Source of the DNA: a bacterium
GTDB taxonomy: Bacteria; Fidelibacterota; Marinisomatia; Marinisomatales; UBA1611
Direction: 5' to 3'
Assembly: GCA_018645565.1 (NCBI GenBank)
Contig: JABGWJ010000051.1
Coordinates: 1-34,481, forward strand
Length of the DNA: 34,481 nucleotides
The notes under the pieces are model-generated. The model made no database searches and was not told the DNA's origin. It saw nothing but the letters and a program-made list of their open reading frames with translations. This document shows, in pieces, positions 15,698 to 23,038 of this stretch. A program made the translations under genes and the position numbers. Position 1 is the stretch's first letter. Every line of letters begins with the position of its first letter.

Positions 15698-17575
15698 ATG
15701 GATATAAAAATATATTGGCTTTTAGCATTTGTTGGGCTTTATTGGTCTTATTGTATTTTCTGGGGGATTAAAGGTGCTCTCACTTCTAAAACATCTGAAG
15801 ACTATTTTGTTGCTGGGCGATCAATTGGAACCTGGGTTTTTGTCCTTGCTGCAACAGCAACTAGTTTTTCAGGCTGGACTTTTGTTGGGCATCCCGGGAA
15901 GATACTTACAGATGGGCTTCCTTACGCATTTGCTTCTTTTTATGCACTAACGATCCCTCTTACTGGCGTTTTATTTTTAAGGCGGCAATGGGTTCTAGGT
16001 AGAGTTTACAATTATGTAACTCCTGGTGAAATGTACTCAGATTATTACGGGGGAAACTCAATAAGAATATTAACTGTATTAGTCGCTTTTTTATTTTCAG
16101 TGCCTTATCTTGGAATTCAGCTTCGAGCTTCCGGAGCATTATTTGATGTTTTAACAGATGGTTTAATCTCTACTAATTTAGGGATGATTCTTTTGTCAAC
16201 AGTTGTAGTCATTTATGTGGCTTCAGGAGGATTAAGGTCTGTCGCTTATGTTGATTGTGCTCAGGCTGTTTTATTAGCAGTTGGAATTATTATCTTAGGT
16301 GTTATCACGTTGAAATGGATAGGCGGATGGGAATTGTTTACGCAGGGAATAGGCGTACTGGTCAAAAATGATTTAGTTGTTGGAAACCGTTTAACTGCGG
16401 ATGGGTTTTCTAATAGAGTTGCAATCCCTGGTTCAATTCAGTTTGTATCCTCCGGCTCAAACGCAATTGGTGGTGTATGGACAGGAATGATGTGCATGAC
16501 ATATATGTTCGCATTAATGGGTATACAATCTTCTCCTGCCTTCTCAATGTGGGCATATGCAAATAAAACATCTGAACCATTTCGCTGGCAACAAGTGATT
16601 GCTTCTTCTGTAGTTATAGGAATAATATTATTTTCCTTTACTATTATACAAGGTATGGGAGCAGATGTCTTAGTCCTAAATGGTGTCTTCGATACTATAT
16701 CTGATAGTACGCTTGTGCCAAACCTAATTGATTTAATGTCTGAATCTGCTCCTTGGCTTGTAGGTTTATTAGCTGTATGTGCACTTGCGGCAATGCAAAG
16801 TACCGGTTCTGCTTATATGTCAACATTTAGTGCAATGATTACTAGAGATATATATAAAAATTTTTATGATGAAGATGTGACGGAAAACAAGCAAAAGTTT
16901 ATCGGTCGTATATTTGTAATTGTTGTTGCTTTAGCAGCACTGCTAGTTGCTATTTTTTCAACTGATGCTTTAGTAATGTTAGGCGGGCTAGCAGTCGCAT
17001 ATGGGTTTCAAATGTACCCAGCACTTTTTGGCAACCTCTATTATAAAAGAATTTCTAAAACTGGAGTTACATTAGGTTTAATTGCAGGACTAATTGCAGT
17101 CACTTTTACAGATAAAATGGCTAGTTTGTTTTCACTCCCCTGGGGCGCATATCCACTTACTATACATTCAGCAGGATGGGGAATATTTTTTAATATAATA
17201 TTTACAGGTATTGGGTCTTATTTTTTCCCAGATAGTATTGAAAGAAAAAAAATCAAAGAAAAGAGACATGCTTTTTTATCAGAAGTAGCAGGTGTTCCTA
17301 AAGAAAAGAAAAAATTAATACCTTTAGCTTATGGGATGGTTTTAGTTTGGTTCCTCTTTGGGTTTGGCCCTTTTGCCGTTATTGGAAATACTTTTTTTTC
17401 AGACCCTAGCAATCCATCCAGTTGGGCACCCTTTAATTTGCCGTCAATATGGGTTTGGCAAATAGTATTTTTACTTTTTGGAATTTTTGTTATGTGGTTT
17501 TTAGCTTTCTATATGGGTTTCTCACAACCTATTTCAGCAGAAAAATTAGAAAAATCTCATAAAAAATATTTTTAA
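15698..17575 (+). CDS. Sodium:solute symporter family (SSS/SLC5) transporter
   Basis: This is a secondary transporter using the Na+ gradient for solute uptake, with a LeuT fold and about 13-14 hydrophobic helices over 625 aa. Family features include SEDYFVAGRSIGTWVF (32-47), ATATSFSGWTFVGHPG in the second helix, and the SSS signature VYVASGGLRSVAYVDCAQA-like stretch around 172-190. SLGSTGSAYMS-type residues AMQSTGSAYMSTFSAM near 365-380 are typical Na+-site helix residues. The substrate is unknown. It follows bleomycin hydrolase by 9 nt, so amino-acid or peptide-derived substrates are possible but unproven. A Na+-pumping pyrophosphatase in the same window would support Na+-coupled uptake. Confidence 0.9.
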   Translation: MDIKIYWLLAFVGLYWSYCIFWGIKGALTSKTSEDYFVAGRSIGTWVFVLAATATSFSGWTFVGHPGKILTDGLPYAFASFYALTIPLTGVLFLRRQWVLGRVYNYVTPGEMYSDYYGGNSIRILTVLVAFLFSVPYLGIQLRASGALFDVLTDGLISTNLGMILLSTVVVIYVASGGLRSVAYVDCAQAVLLAVGIIILGVITLKWIGGWELFTQGIGVLVKNDLVVGNRLTADGFSNRVAIPGSIQFVSSGSNAIGGVWTGMMCMTYMFALMGIQSSPAFSMWAYANKTSEPFRWQQVIASSVVIGIILFSFTIIQGMGADVLVLNGVFDTISDSTLVPNLIDLMSESAPWLVGLLAVCALAAMQSTGSAYMSTFSAMITRDIYKNFYDEDVTENKQKFIGRIFVIVVALAALLVAIFSTDALVMLGGLAVAYGFQMYPALFGNLYYKRISKTGVTLGLIAGLIAVTFTDKMASLFSLPWGAYPLTIHSAGWGIFFNIIFTGIGSYFFPDSIERKKIKEKRHAFLSEVAGVPKEKKKLIPLAYGMVLVWFLFGFGPFAVIGNTFFSDPSNPSSWAPFNLPSIWVWQIVFLLFGIFVMWFLAFYMGFSQPISAEKLEKSHKKYF

Positions 17576-17636
17576 TGGAATCTTCAATTTTACAATTTCT
17601 TTCATTGTTTAAAAAAGAATAAATATATTTAGGGCA

Positions 17637-19025
17637 ATGGATACAAATAAAAAAGCAGAAATTAAATTTTCTTCAATTGATGATATAGATAAAAAAATCC
17701 ACGCAAATCAAGTTTTGTATGACCAACTTCATCAATCTTTGGTAGACGAAATTGTATCAAAAGATGATGAAGCTCAAAAAAAAGAAAAGTCAAGAAAATC
17801 TGATGTTTCTAAAACAAGAAATTTTCTTTTAAAATTTTCTGATTATTACCAATCTAATGAATTATTTAGATATGCTCTTTGGGGTTTTGTAGCTGTATTT
17901 TTTTCAACTACAATTTTAACTATTATTGAATATCCTCTTTTTAGTGGTAGTGTAAAAGATGACGTTGGTGATGGATTTATGTTTGGTGGGGACGAACCCA
18001 ATTGGGTCGATACATTTTTTCATACTTTTTGGTGGGCTGTTGTAACATTTACTACCGTTGGCTATGGTGATGTAAGCCCAGAAACACATTTAGGTAAATT
18101 ATTAACGATAATAATAATGATTTTAAATCTAGGCATTGTGACAATGCTTACAGGTGCTGTTTCCTCTGTTTTGGTTGCAGCTAGATTAAAAGGAGATGAT
18201 ACATTGGACGAAACTAAGTTTTATGGACATTTAATTATCGCAGGTTGGAATCCTGCGGTTCAGTCAGCATTAAGACTCATTGAGGCTAACGAAGATTCAG
18301 CTTCAGTTGTGATTCTTATAAATGAAACTGAAGAAGAAATAATCAAGCGAGCTGTTTCTGGATTTGATCGATTAGATATAACTCATTTATCAGAAAATTT
18401 CACTCAAGAGGGAGTACTCAAAAAAGCTTTTATTGAAGAATGCGGAACTTTTATGATTGTTCCAGATGAATCTGGTCTGCTTCCAAATGAGAAACCTGAT
18501 GAAGATAAAACGGTTCTAACTGCGCTTACGGCAAAATCAATCTTAGAAGATATTCAAGTTGTCGCATACATTTTAGATGAAGAATATATTTCTCACTTGC
18601 ATAGAGCTAATGTAAATGAGATTGTCTTTCCTGATGAGCATATACCGCATATGTTAGCGAAACATGTCACAGACCCAGGTGTGCCTCAATTATTTGATGA
18701 GTTGATTACCCAAGAAAAGCAGGATAAGGGTATTCAAGTTGTTTCTATACCTAAAGGTTTAGTAGGACTAACCCACAATAAAGTTTCAGCATATTATAAA
18801 TTTAAAAATAAGTGGCTATTGGTTGGCTATGCAATTAAAAAAGCTGGATTTAGTTTGGAAGAACAAATGGGAGAAAGCGGCAGTCCTATCATTCGTGATA
18901 TGATTAAAGAACAATTAGATGGTGCTGGAATAAAATTATCAAGCGATGAACACGTCATAGTTGAGATTAATCCAGATGATGAATACATTATTGATGGTAA
19001 ACATAAAGCTTTGGTATTGAGGTAA
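17637..19025 (+). CDS. Two-TM potassium channel with C-terminal RCK/TrkA-type domain
   Basis: This is a probable ligand-gated K+ channel. A charged cytoplasmic N-terminus (1-75) precedes TM1 (about 78-98), an acidic outer loop, and the pore helix with filter TTVGYGD (139-145), which specifies K+. TM2 is about 155-182. From about 196 to 330 is an RCK-like Rossmann region (YGHLIIAGW). Its dinucleotide loop reads GWNPAVQSA and lacks GxGxxG, so NAD binding is doubtful. A TrkA-C-like segment ends the 462-residue protein. A cyclic-nucleotide-binding protein gene begins 4 nt downstream, suggesting gating by a partner subunit. The gene starts a new transcription unit after a 61-nt gap. Confidence 0.9.
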   Translation: MDTNKKAEIKFSSIDDIDKKIHANQVLYDQLHQSLVDEIVSKDDEAQKKEKSRKSDVSKTRNFLLKFSDYYQSNELFRYALWGFVAVFFSTTILTIIEYPLFSGSVKDDVGDGFMFGGDEPNWVDTFFHTFWWAVVTFTTVGYGDVSPETHLGKLLTIIIMILNLGIVTMLTGAVSSVLVAARLKGDDTLDETKFYGHLIIAGWNPAVQSALRLIEANEDSASVVILINETEEEIIKRAVSGFDRLDITHLSENFTQEGVLKKAFIEECGTFMIVPDESGLLPNEKPDEDKTVLTALTAKSILEDIQVVAYILDEEYISHLHRANVNEIVFPDEHIPHMLAKHVTDPGVPQLFDELITQEKQDKGIQVVSIPKGLVGLTHNKVSAYYKFKNKWLLVGYAIKKAGFSLEEQMGESGSPIIRDMIKEQLDGAGIKLSSDEHVIVEINPDDEYIIDGKHKALVLR

Positions 19026-19029
19026 AATT

Positions 19030-19593
19030 ATGGGTGTTAACGCAAAACAAATTCAAAAAATAAACTATTTTAGTAAAGTCTCCGAAGACCTTTGTTCTGA
19101 AATTGCTAAGGTAGTAAAACAAAAAAAATGTTCTCCAAAAACCACTCTGCTTAAAGAAGGCGAAGCTGGAGATACTATGCTACTTATTTTTCAAGGTCAA
19201 GTTGAGGTATCTAAGAACATGATGGTTAAAACTTCTAGCGGGTTTACTATGTCGACTAAGTCTATTATTAGATTAGAAACTACAGACCCATCACCAGCAA
19301 ATAAGCCGATAACCGAGCCAACAGTTTCAGTTGTAAAAGCGCCTGCTTTTGGTATAGGAGAATTTTCTCTTGTCCTTGATAATGCTAAAAGAACATCGCA
19401 TGTTACTGCTATGACAGACATTAATTACGGGATTATAAAATTAGAAGATTTTTCGAATATAGTAGATAAACACCCGTCTATAGGTGGTTCTGTTTATTTT
19501 GAAGTTGCAAAATCAGCTGTAAATAATTTAGCCACTGCAACACAAGATATATCTAATCTTACTCAAGCATTCTTTTTTGCATTAGCTAAATAA
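19030..19593 (+). CDS. Stand-alone cyclic-nucleotide-binding-domain protein, putative channel partner
   Basis: The protein has 187 aa with no DNA-binding or catalytic domain. The cNMP-binding fold begins INYFSKVSEDLCSEIAK and continues LLKEGEAGDTMLLIFQGQVEV (41-61). Residues about 62-105 are a Ser/Thr/Pro-rich insertion in the beta-barrel not found in typical CRP domains. The phosphate-binding cassette is still readable as GEFSLVLDNAKRTS, with E111 and R121 in the positions that contact the ribose and phosphate. A helical tail (155-187) ends it. Lying 4 nt behind the K+ channel, it is most simply a trans-acting regulator of that channel. Ligand identity is unknown. Confidence 0.78.
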   Translation: MGVNAKQIQKINYFSKVSEDLCSEIAKVVKQKKCSPKTTLLKEGEAGDTMLLIFQGQVEVSKNMMVKTSSGFTMSTKSIIRLETTDPSPANKPITEPTVSVVKAPAFGIGEFSLVLDNAKRTSHVTAMTDINYGIIKLEDFSNIVDKHPSIGGSVYFEVAKSAVNNLATATQDISNLTQAFFFALAK

Positions 19594-19596
19594 TAT

Positions 19597-21402
19597 TTAA
19601 CTTTTAAAAAATGTTTTTCTTCGAGTGTTTATTTTACTTTCGAGATCAACAATTTTTTCTTTTTCTATTGCGGTCTGGTCTTTTTTTGAATTTAGCTTAT
19701 CTAGCTCTAGTCTTAAAAATTGAACATCCCGATCAAGTTTTTCGAGGCGCCCTTTCATTTGCTTAGATAAGATTTTTTTAAAATCATCTATTTTATCACT
19801 GTCTGGTGTATAGTATATATTTGTATTCCCTCGATCCGTATCTTCCCAGAATGTAGGTCCACTGAATCTAATTCTGTTATAAAGACCCTCCATAAGTTTA
19901 AGGTATGTCTGGTTATCAAAAAATGCTAAATCATCAAGGACATCAGAAACGATTGTTTCAGCAAAATTAATATTATTAATTTTTATAAAATGTAAAGCAA
20001 GTCCAATTTGTAAAACTCTTACTCCGTTGTTTACACTTTGATCTAGTTCTTCTTTTGAATAGTCTGGCGGGTTATCAAGCTGTAAAATTTCTTTTAATAG
20101 GTGTTCTTGAAGTTGATTATCCCAAGTTTCTTCCGATATTAAAATAGTAATCTTTTTTAGCTCAGCTGTTAGTACATCAACAATGAAATATAATGAAGGA
20201 TTTTTAGCGGCCTGTTTATAAATCTCATTACTGTAGAACTTAAAATAAAAATAACTCTGCTTTAGTAAATCCTCTTTATTATGATCAACGTATCCTTTTA
20301 AAAGTGCAGAATAATGAAATGCAAGGTTGTATAAATTTCTAGGTTCATTATTACGGACAGCGTGTTTAATAGCAAATCGCATAAAAGTATTAAACCTTAT
20401 ATTAATATCCACTATCAAGCTGTGTTGTTTTAAATCTAAGGCTAGTAATCCAATTGATGAGACTTCGCTGGCGATTAGAGATGCGAGCTCATATTCTCCG
20501 TTTTCCATTTTTCGAATATATGCATTACCCATCATTTTAAATGCTTTAACTTCGTAAAAGGTTTTTCTTTCTTCTAAATCTTTATATTGATGTTCAACAT
20601 ATGTTCTGAAAGTGGGATTATTTCTAATTGTGTCTGTGGCAGCAAAAAAGCGAGAGTCATAAAAACTTTTATTTCGCATGTACGCTCTTACGGTGTCACC
20701 AACTCTACGTATTATTTCAGTTTGCGCTTCTTTAAAAGAAATGTATTCTAATAAATCATCAAACTGATCAATAGTAGACATCAATTGATATTGGTAGTGT
20801 TCAACATTTTTAATATCGTCCATTGATAAGTGCACAGATTTATTTTTCAACCTATTTATATCTTCAATATTTAGTGTATATAATTTTTTGATTACATTGT
20901 CTGTTTTAGAGTAGAGAAGTATATAAAAAATATAAGGCAGCGATAGCATGGATGAAGCTGGCAGATAAACATATGTATTTAGCATCACACTAGATAGCCT
21001 TTCCATCGGTCCGAAATAATACATTATCACTGTAGCGTGAATTGATGCTAAAATTAAAAACCAAATAAAAATAAGACTTACCCAATCTTTAACAAATAAA
21101 TCCATCAGTTTAGGAGTGGATTCAGCTGCAATTGCTATTACAATAATTAATGTACCTAGTACTGTGGCTAAAACTCCGCCCCAAATTTCTGGTGCAAAGG
21201 TAAGGTCTATTGCATCGTGAGTTTCTTTGCCTAAACCAAATAATTTATCTAAAAGTAATACAATATCAGAGTAAAAATAATGAAACGTGAAATCGGTGCC
21301 AAGGACTACGAAAAAAACGAAAAAAAGAGAGGCTAATGATCTATTTTTATTAATTAGCCCTAAAATTTTACTAAAGAATATGGTTAGTTTATCATTCATC
21401 AT
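19597..21402 (-). CDS. Unrecognised membrane protein: four TM helices plus large cytoplasmic helical domain
   Basis: I do not recognise this 601-residue protein. Visible hydrophobic segments are at about 23-43, 74-94, 106-129 and 138-164. They are followed by roughly 430 mostly helical, charged residues and a C-terminal coiled coil (about 545-595, with RLEKLDRDVQFLRLELDKLN). The TM region loosely recalls DUF2254-type proteins, but I would not assign it. There is no obvious enzyme motif. It is convergent with the cyclic-nucleotide-binding gene (3 nt between stops) and divergent from the TerB-like gene across a dyad-rich 245-nt region. Two adjacent Met codons begin it. Possibly an ion or stress-signalling membrane scaffold; this is speculation. 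Confidence 0.75.
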   Translation of the reverse strand: MMNDKLTIFFSKILGLINKNRSLASLFFVFFVVLGTDFTFHYFYSDIVLLLDKLFGLGKETHDAIDLTFAPEIWGGVLATVLGTLIIVIAIAAESTPKLMDLFVKDWVSLIFIWFLILASIHATVIMYYFGPMERLSSVMLNTYVYLPASSMLSLPYIFYILLYSKTDNVIKKLYTLNIEDINRLKNKSVHLSMDDIKNVEHYQYQLMSTIDQFDDLLEYISFKEAQTEIIRRVGDTVRAYMRNKSFYDSRFFAATDTIRNNPTFRTYVEHQYKDLEERKTFYEVKAFKMMGNAYIRKMENGEYELASLIASEVSSIGLLALDLKQHSLIVDINIRFNTFMRFAIKHAVRNNEPRNLYNLAFHYSALLKGYVDHNKEDLLKQSYFYFKFYSNEIYKQAAKNPSLYFIVDVLTAELKKITILISEETWDNQLQEHLLKEILQLDNPPDYSKEELDQSVNNGVRVLQIGLALHFIKINNINFAETIVSDVLDDLAFFDNQTYLKLMEGLYNRIRFSGPTFWEDTDRGNTNIYYTPDSDKIDDFKKILSKQMKGRLEKLDRDVQFLRLELDKLNSKKDQTAIEKEKIVDLESKINTRRKTFFKS

Positions 21403-21454
21403 TTGTCAAGTACTAAAACAACTTGGCTAGAAAATACGATTAAGAGGGTAATTT

Positions 21455-21466
21455 TTCAATATTGAA
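21455..21466. repeat. Perfect 12-bp palindrome TTCAATATTGAA
   Basis: This is the first of three dyads built from TTCAAT/ATTGAA half-sites in the divergent region between the 601-aa membrane protein gene and the TerB-like gene. Perfect self-complementarity and recurrence of the half-site suggest a dimeric regulator's operator. The regulator is unknown. Confidence 0.5.
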
Positions 21467-21472
21467 GAATAG

Positions 21473-21495
21473 TATTCAATATTTTATATTGAATA
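21473..21495. repeat. 10-bp inverted repeat TATTCAATAT / ATATTGAATA with 3-nt spacer
   Basis: The arms at 21473-21482 and 21486-21495 are exact reverse complements around TTT. They contain the same TTCAAT/ATTGAA half-sites as the palindrome 7 nt to the left. A third, shorter dyad ATTGA-AA-TCAAT lies at 21519-21530. In a divergent promoter region this fits a cluster of operator sites better than a terminator, since no gene ends here and no T-run follows. Confidence 0.5.
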
Positions 21496-21598
21496 GGTAT
21501 CAAGTAAAATTTAAAAAAATTGAAATCAATCGGTTTTTATTGTTCTTCACACGTACAGATGATAAATTCTTTTGAGCTCTTTTAAGTTTATTAGTTCA

Positions 21599-21627
21599 TT
21601 GACTTAAGTATGAGCAATAAATGTAAA
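21599..21627 (+). promoter_or_regulatory. Possible promoter for the TerB-like gene
   Basis: TTGACT at 21599-21604 is followed after 17 nt by TGTAAA (21622-21627), a 4/6 match to the sigma-70 -10 box, about 20 nt before the start codon. FCB-group bacteria often use a different consensus, so this is a weak call made from spacing and sequence only. Confidence 0.3.
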
Positions 21628-21647
21628 TTAATTATAACGAGGTGTTT

Positions 21648-22079
21648 ATGTCAGATTGGACAAATAGTCATGATTTAGTATACGCATTTGTTTGTGTTTC
21701 TTTTCTCGCAGACGGAGAAGTTGATGAGTCTGAGAAAGAAGCAATGCGTGGGAATGTTAAAGTTATGCTTCCTGATATGGGGGATGACGAGTATCACCAG
21801 GTTGAAAAAGAAGTTATTGATAAGTTCATTGCATTAGGTGATGAAACTTCTCGTTTTGGCCAGTACGGTTCTTCTCTTAGCGCAATCAAAGAAATGTTTT
21901 TATCCGATGATGATAGGTATAAGGTTATAAAAAACCTTGCTTATATTGCTAGAGCAGATCAATTCATTCATGAAAATGAAATGAAAATGGTTGAGCAAGC
22001 GGTTACTGATTTAGATATGGAAGATAAAGTAAGCTTAGTTAAAACGGAGTCAACTCTTTTCGTTGATTTCAAATCGTAG
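21648..22079 (+). CDS. TerB-like acidic helical protein
   Basis: The protein is small, soluble, all-helical and acidic (143 aa from this start). Two similar acidic motifs resemble the TerB/tellurite-resistance-B fold, in which each helical half carries an Asp/Glu metal-binding turn: FLADGEVDESEKEAM near the N-terminus and IARADQFIHENEMKMV near the C-terminus. The frame is open from a GTG at 21642, but GAGG at 21639-21642 is properly placed only for ATG 21648. TerB-type domains occur in stress and phage-defence-linked membrane complexes. Here it is divergent from a large membrane protein and followed by a tiny Arg/Ser-rich protein. A hairpin terminator ends it. Family call by motif only. Confidence 0.7.
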   Translation: MSDWTNSHDLVYAFVCVSFLADGEVDESEKEAMRGNVKVMLPDMGDDEYHQVEKEVIDKFIALGDETSRFGQYGSSLSAIKEMFLSDDDRYKVIKNLAYIARADQFIHENEMKMVEQAVTDLDMEDKVSLVKTESTLFVDFKS

Positions 22080-22105
22080 CTTTTTATTTTAAATAAAGCA
22101 TATTA

Positions 22106-22144
22106 GTTAGTGCCCGATATTCATTATTGGGCACTAACATTTTT
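22106..22144 (+). terminator. Rho-independent terminator-like hairpin after the TerB-like gene
   Basis: GTTAGTGCCC (22106-22115) pairs perfectly with GGGCACTAAC (22129-22138), a 10-bp stem with a 13-nt loop, followed by TTTTT at 22140-22144. It is one of the few strong hairpins in the window. The T-run is short and a small ORF begins 23 nt later, so it could be an attenuator or a 5' stabilising stem instead of a full stop. Confidence 0.7.
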
Positions 22145-22167
22145 AAGATTAAATGGGGTAAGAAATA

Positions 22168-22320
22168 ATGTCGGAAAAAAGAACGCATAGTAATGATAGA
22201 AGAAACGAAAGTAGAAGATCAGAGGATCGTAGGAAAGACTCTTTATCAGTAGAAAAAGAGAGGAGAGAGAGTAACAGAAGATCTGACGAACGCCGATCTA
22301 AAGAAGAGCGGCGCTCATAA
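22168..22320 (+). CDS. 50-residue Arg/Ser/Glu-rich small protein
   Basis: The ATG is preceded by GGGG at 22155-22158 at a good distance, and the frame ends TAA at 22320. The 50-aa product is almost only Arg, Ser, Glu, Asp, Lys and Asn, made of variations on RRSxxRR / ERRxSxRRSDERR. There is a single Leu and a single Val, so it cannot form a hydrophobic core and should be disordered. The pattern resembles the Arg/Asp-rich linkers near PilZ and diguanylate cyclase domains and eukaryotic RS tails. A nucleic-acid or polyanion contact is a guess. It lies behind the TerB-like gene across a hairpin. Coding status rests on start, SD and strong compositional bias. Confidence 0.6.
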   Translation: MSEKRTHSNDRRNESRRSEDRRKDSLSVEKERRESNRRSDERRSKEERRS

Positions 22321-22335
22321 GAACTTAATTCCTTT

Positions 22336-23010
22336 TTAGCAGTATACTCTTTCCATACCAGATAAAAAGTTGTTTAGTGAAGATAAAGCTAAATCAATAG
22401 ATTCTAGAGCTTCTTCTTTTTTCAAATCAGAATCACAAACTTCACCCAACAAATCTTTAATTACTTGTCTATGAATAATATCAGCAGACTTGTGCACTTC
22501 AAAAAACTTTAGTGTTTCATCACCTTTTTCTGCGCCATAATATTTTTTTAATCCATCAATTTTATTTTCAGCTATTTCAGGTATCATGGACTCATAGCAA
22601 TAAAGCGCACTAAAACCTTTATGATACTTCTCGTCTTTAGATAATTTCATAAAATTAGTTACTAGCTCTTCGGTCTCTTTGATAGCAGTGGTTTTTTCTA
22701 CGCTATCCCTATTTTTACCCATTCCTTCAGCAAACCGCATCCATAATTCAGGATGGTTTTCTTCACCACGTTCTTCATCAATAAGGTTTTCAAGAATCTC
22801 TTGTCTTACTTTAATATCATCACAATTCGAATGAATTGATGACAGGTATCTCGGGAAGGCAGATACATGTTTAAAATATTGAGCTGCATATTCTTGGATT
22901 ACAGATTTATTTAATTCACCAGCATTCCAGGCCTTATAGAATGAATGATTAAGAAGGTGATGTTTTTCAATTTTTCTTTCTATCGTATTTAGAAAGTCAG
23001 ATTTGTTCAT
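22336..23010 (-). CDS. CADD-type heme-oxygenase-fold diiron protein, putative p-aminobenzoate synthase
   Basis: The protein resembles Chlamydia CADD (PqqC/TenA-like fold), which makes p-aminobenzoate for folate by oxidising one of its own tyrosines. In 224 aa the CADD pattern is continuous: HSFYKAW, YFKHVSAFPRYLSSIHSNCDD, LIDEERGEENHPELW, YESMIPEIAENKI. All six metal ligands align (E79, H86, E140, H173, D177, H180), as do the sacrificial Tyr (Y25), the neighbouring Tyr (Y139) and the Lys proposed as amine donor (K150). GGAG sits 7 nt before the ATG. It is 28 nt downstream of the PAS-UbiA gene, so the two form an operon. TenA or PqqC function is less likely. Confidence 0.85.
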   Translation of the reverse strand: MNKSDFLNTIERKIEKHHLLNHSFYKAWNAGELNKSVIQEYAAQYFKHVSAFPRYLSSIHSNCDDIKVRQEILENLIDEERGEENHPELWMRFAEGMGKNRDSVEKTTAIKETEELVTNFMKLSKDEKYHKGFSALYCYESMIPEIAENKIDGLKKYYGAEKGDETLKFFEVHKSADIIHRQVIKDLLGEVCDSDLKKEEALESIDLALSSLNNFLSGMERVYC

Positions 23011-23038
23011 AGATTACTCCGAAGTTTAGTTTATTGAT

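Noticed and set aside
17575-17622. 15-codon ORF (MESSILQFLSLFKKE) overlapping the symporter stop as TAATG
   Set aside because: Too short, no separate ribosome-binding site, and known symporter accessory peptides are longer; it could be noise between the symporter and channel genes.
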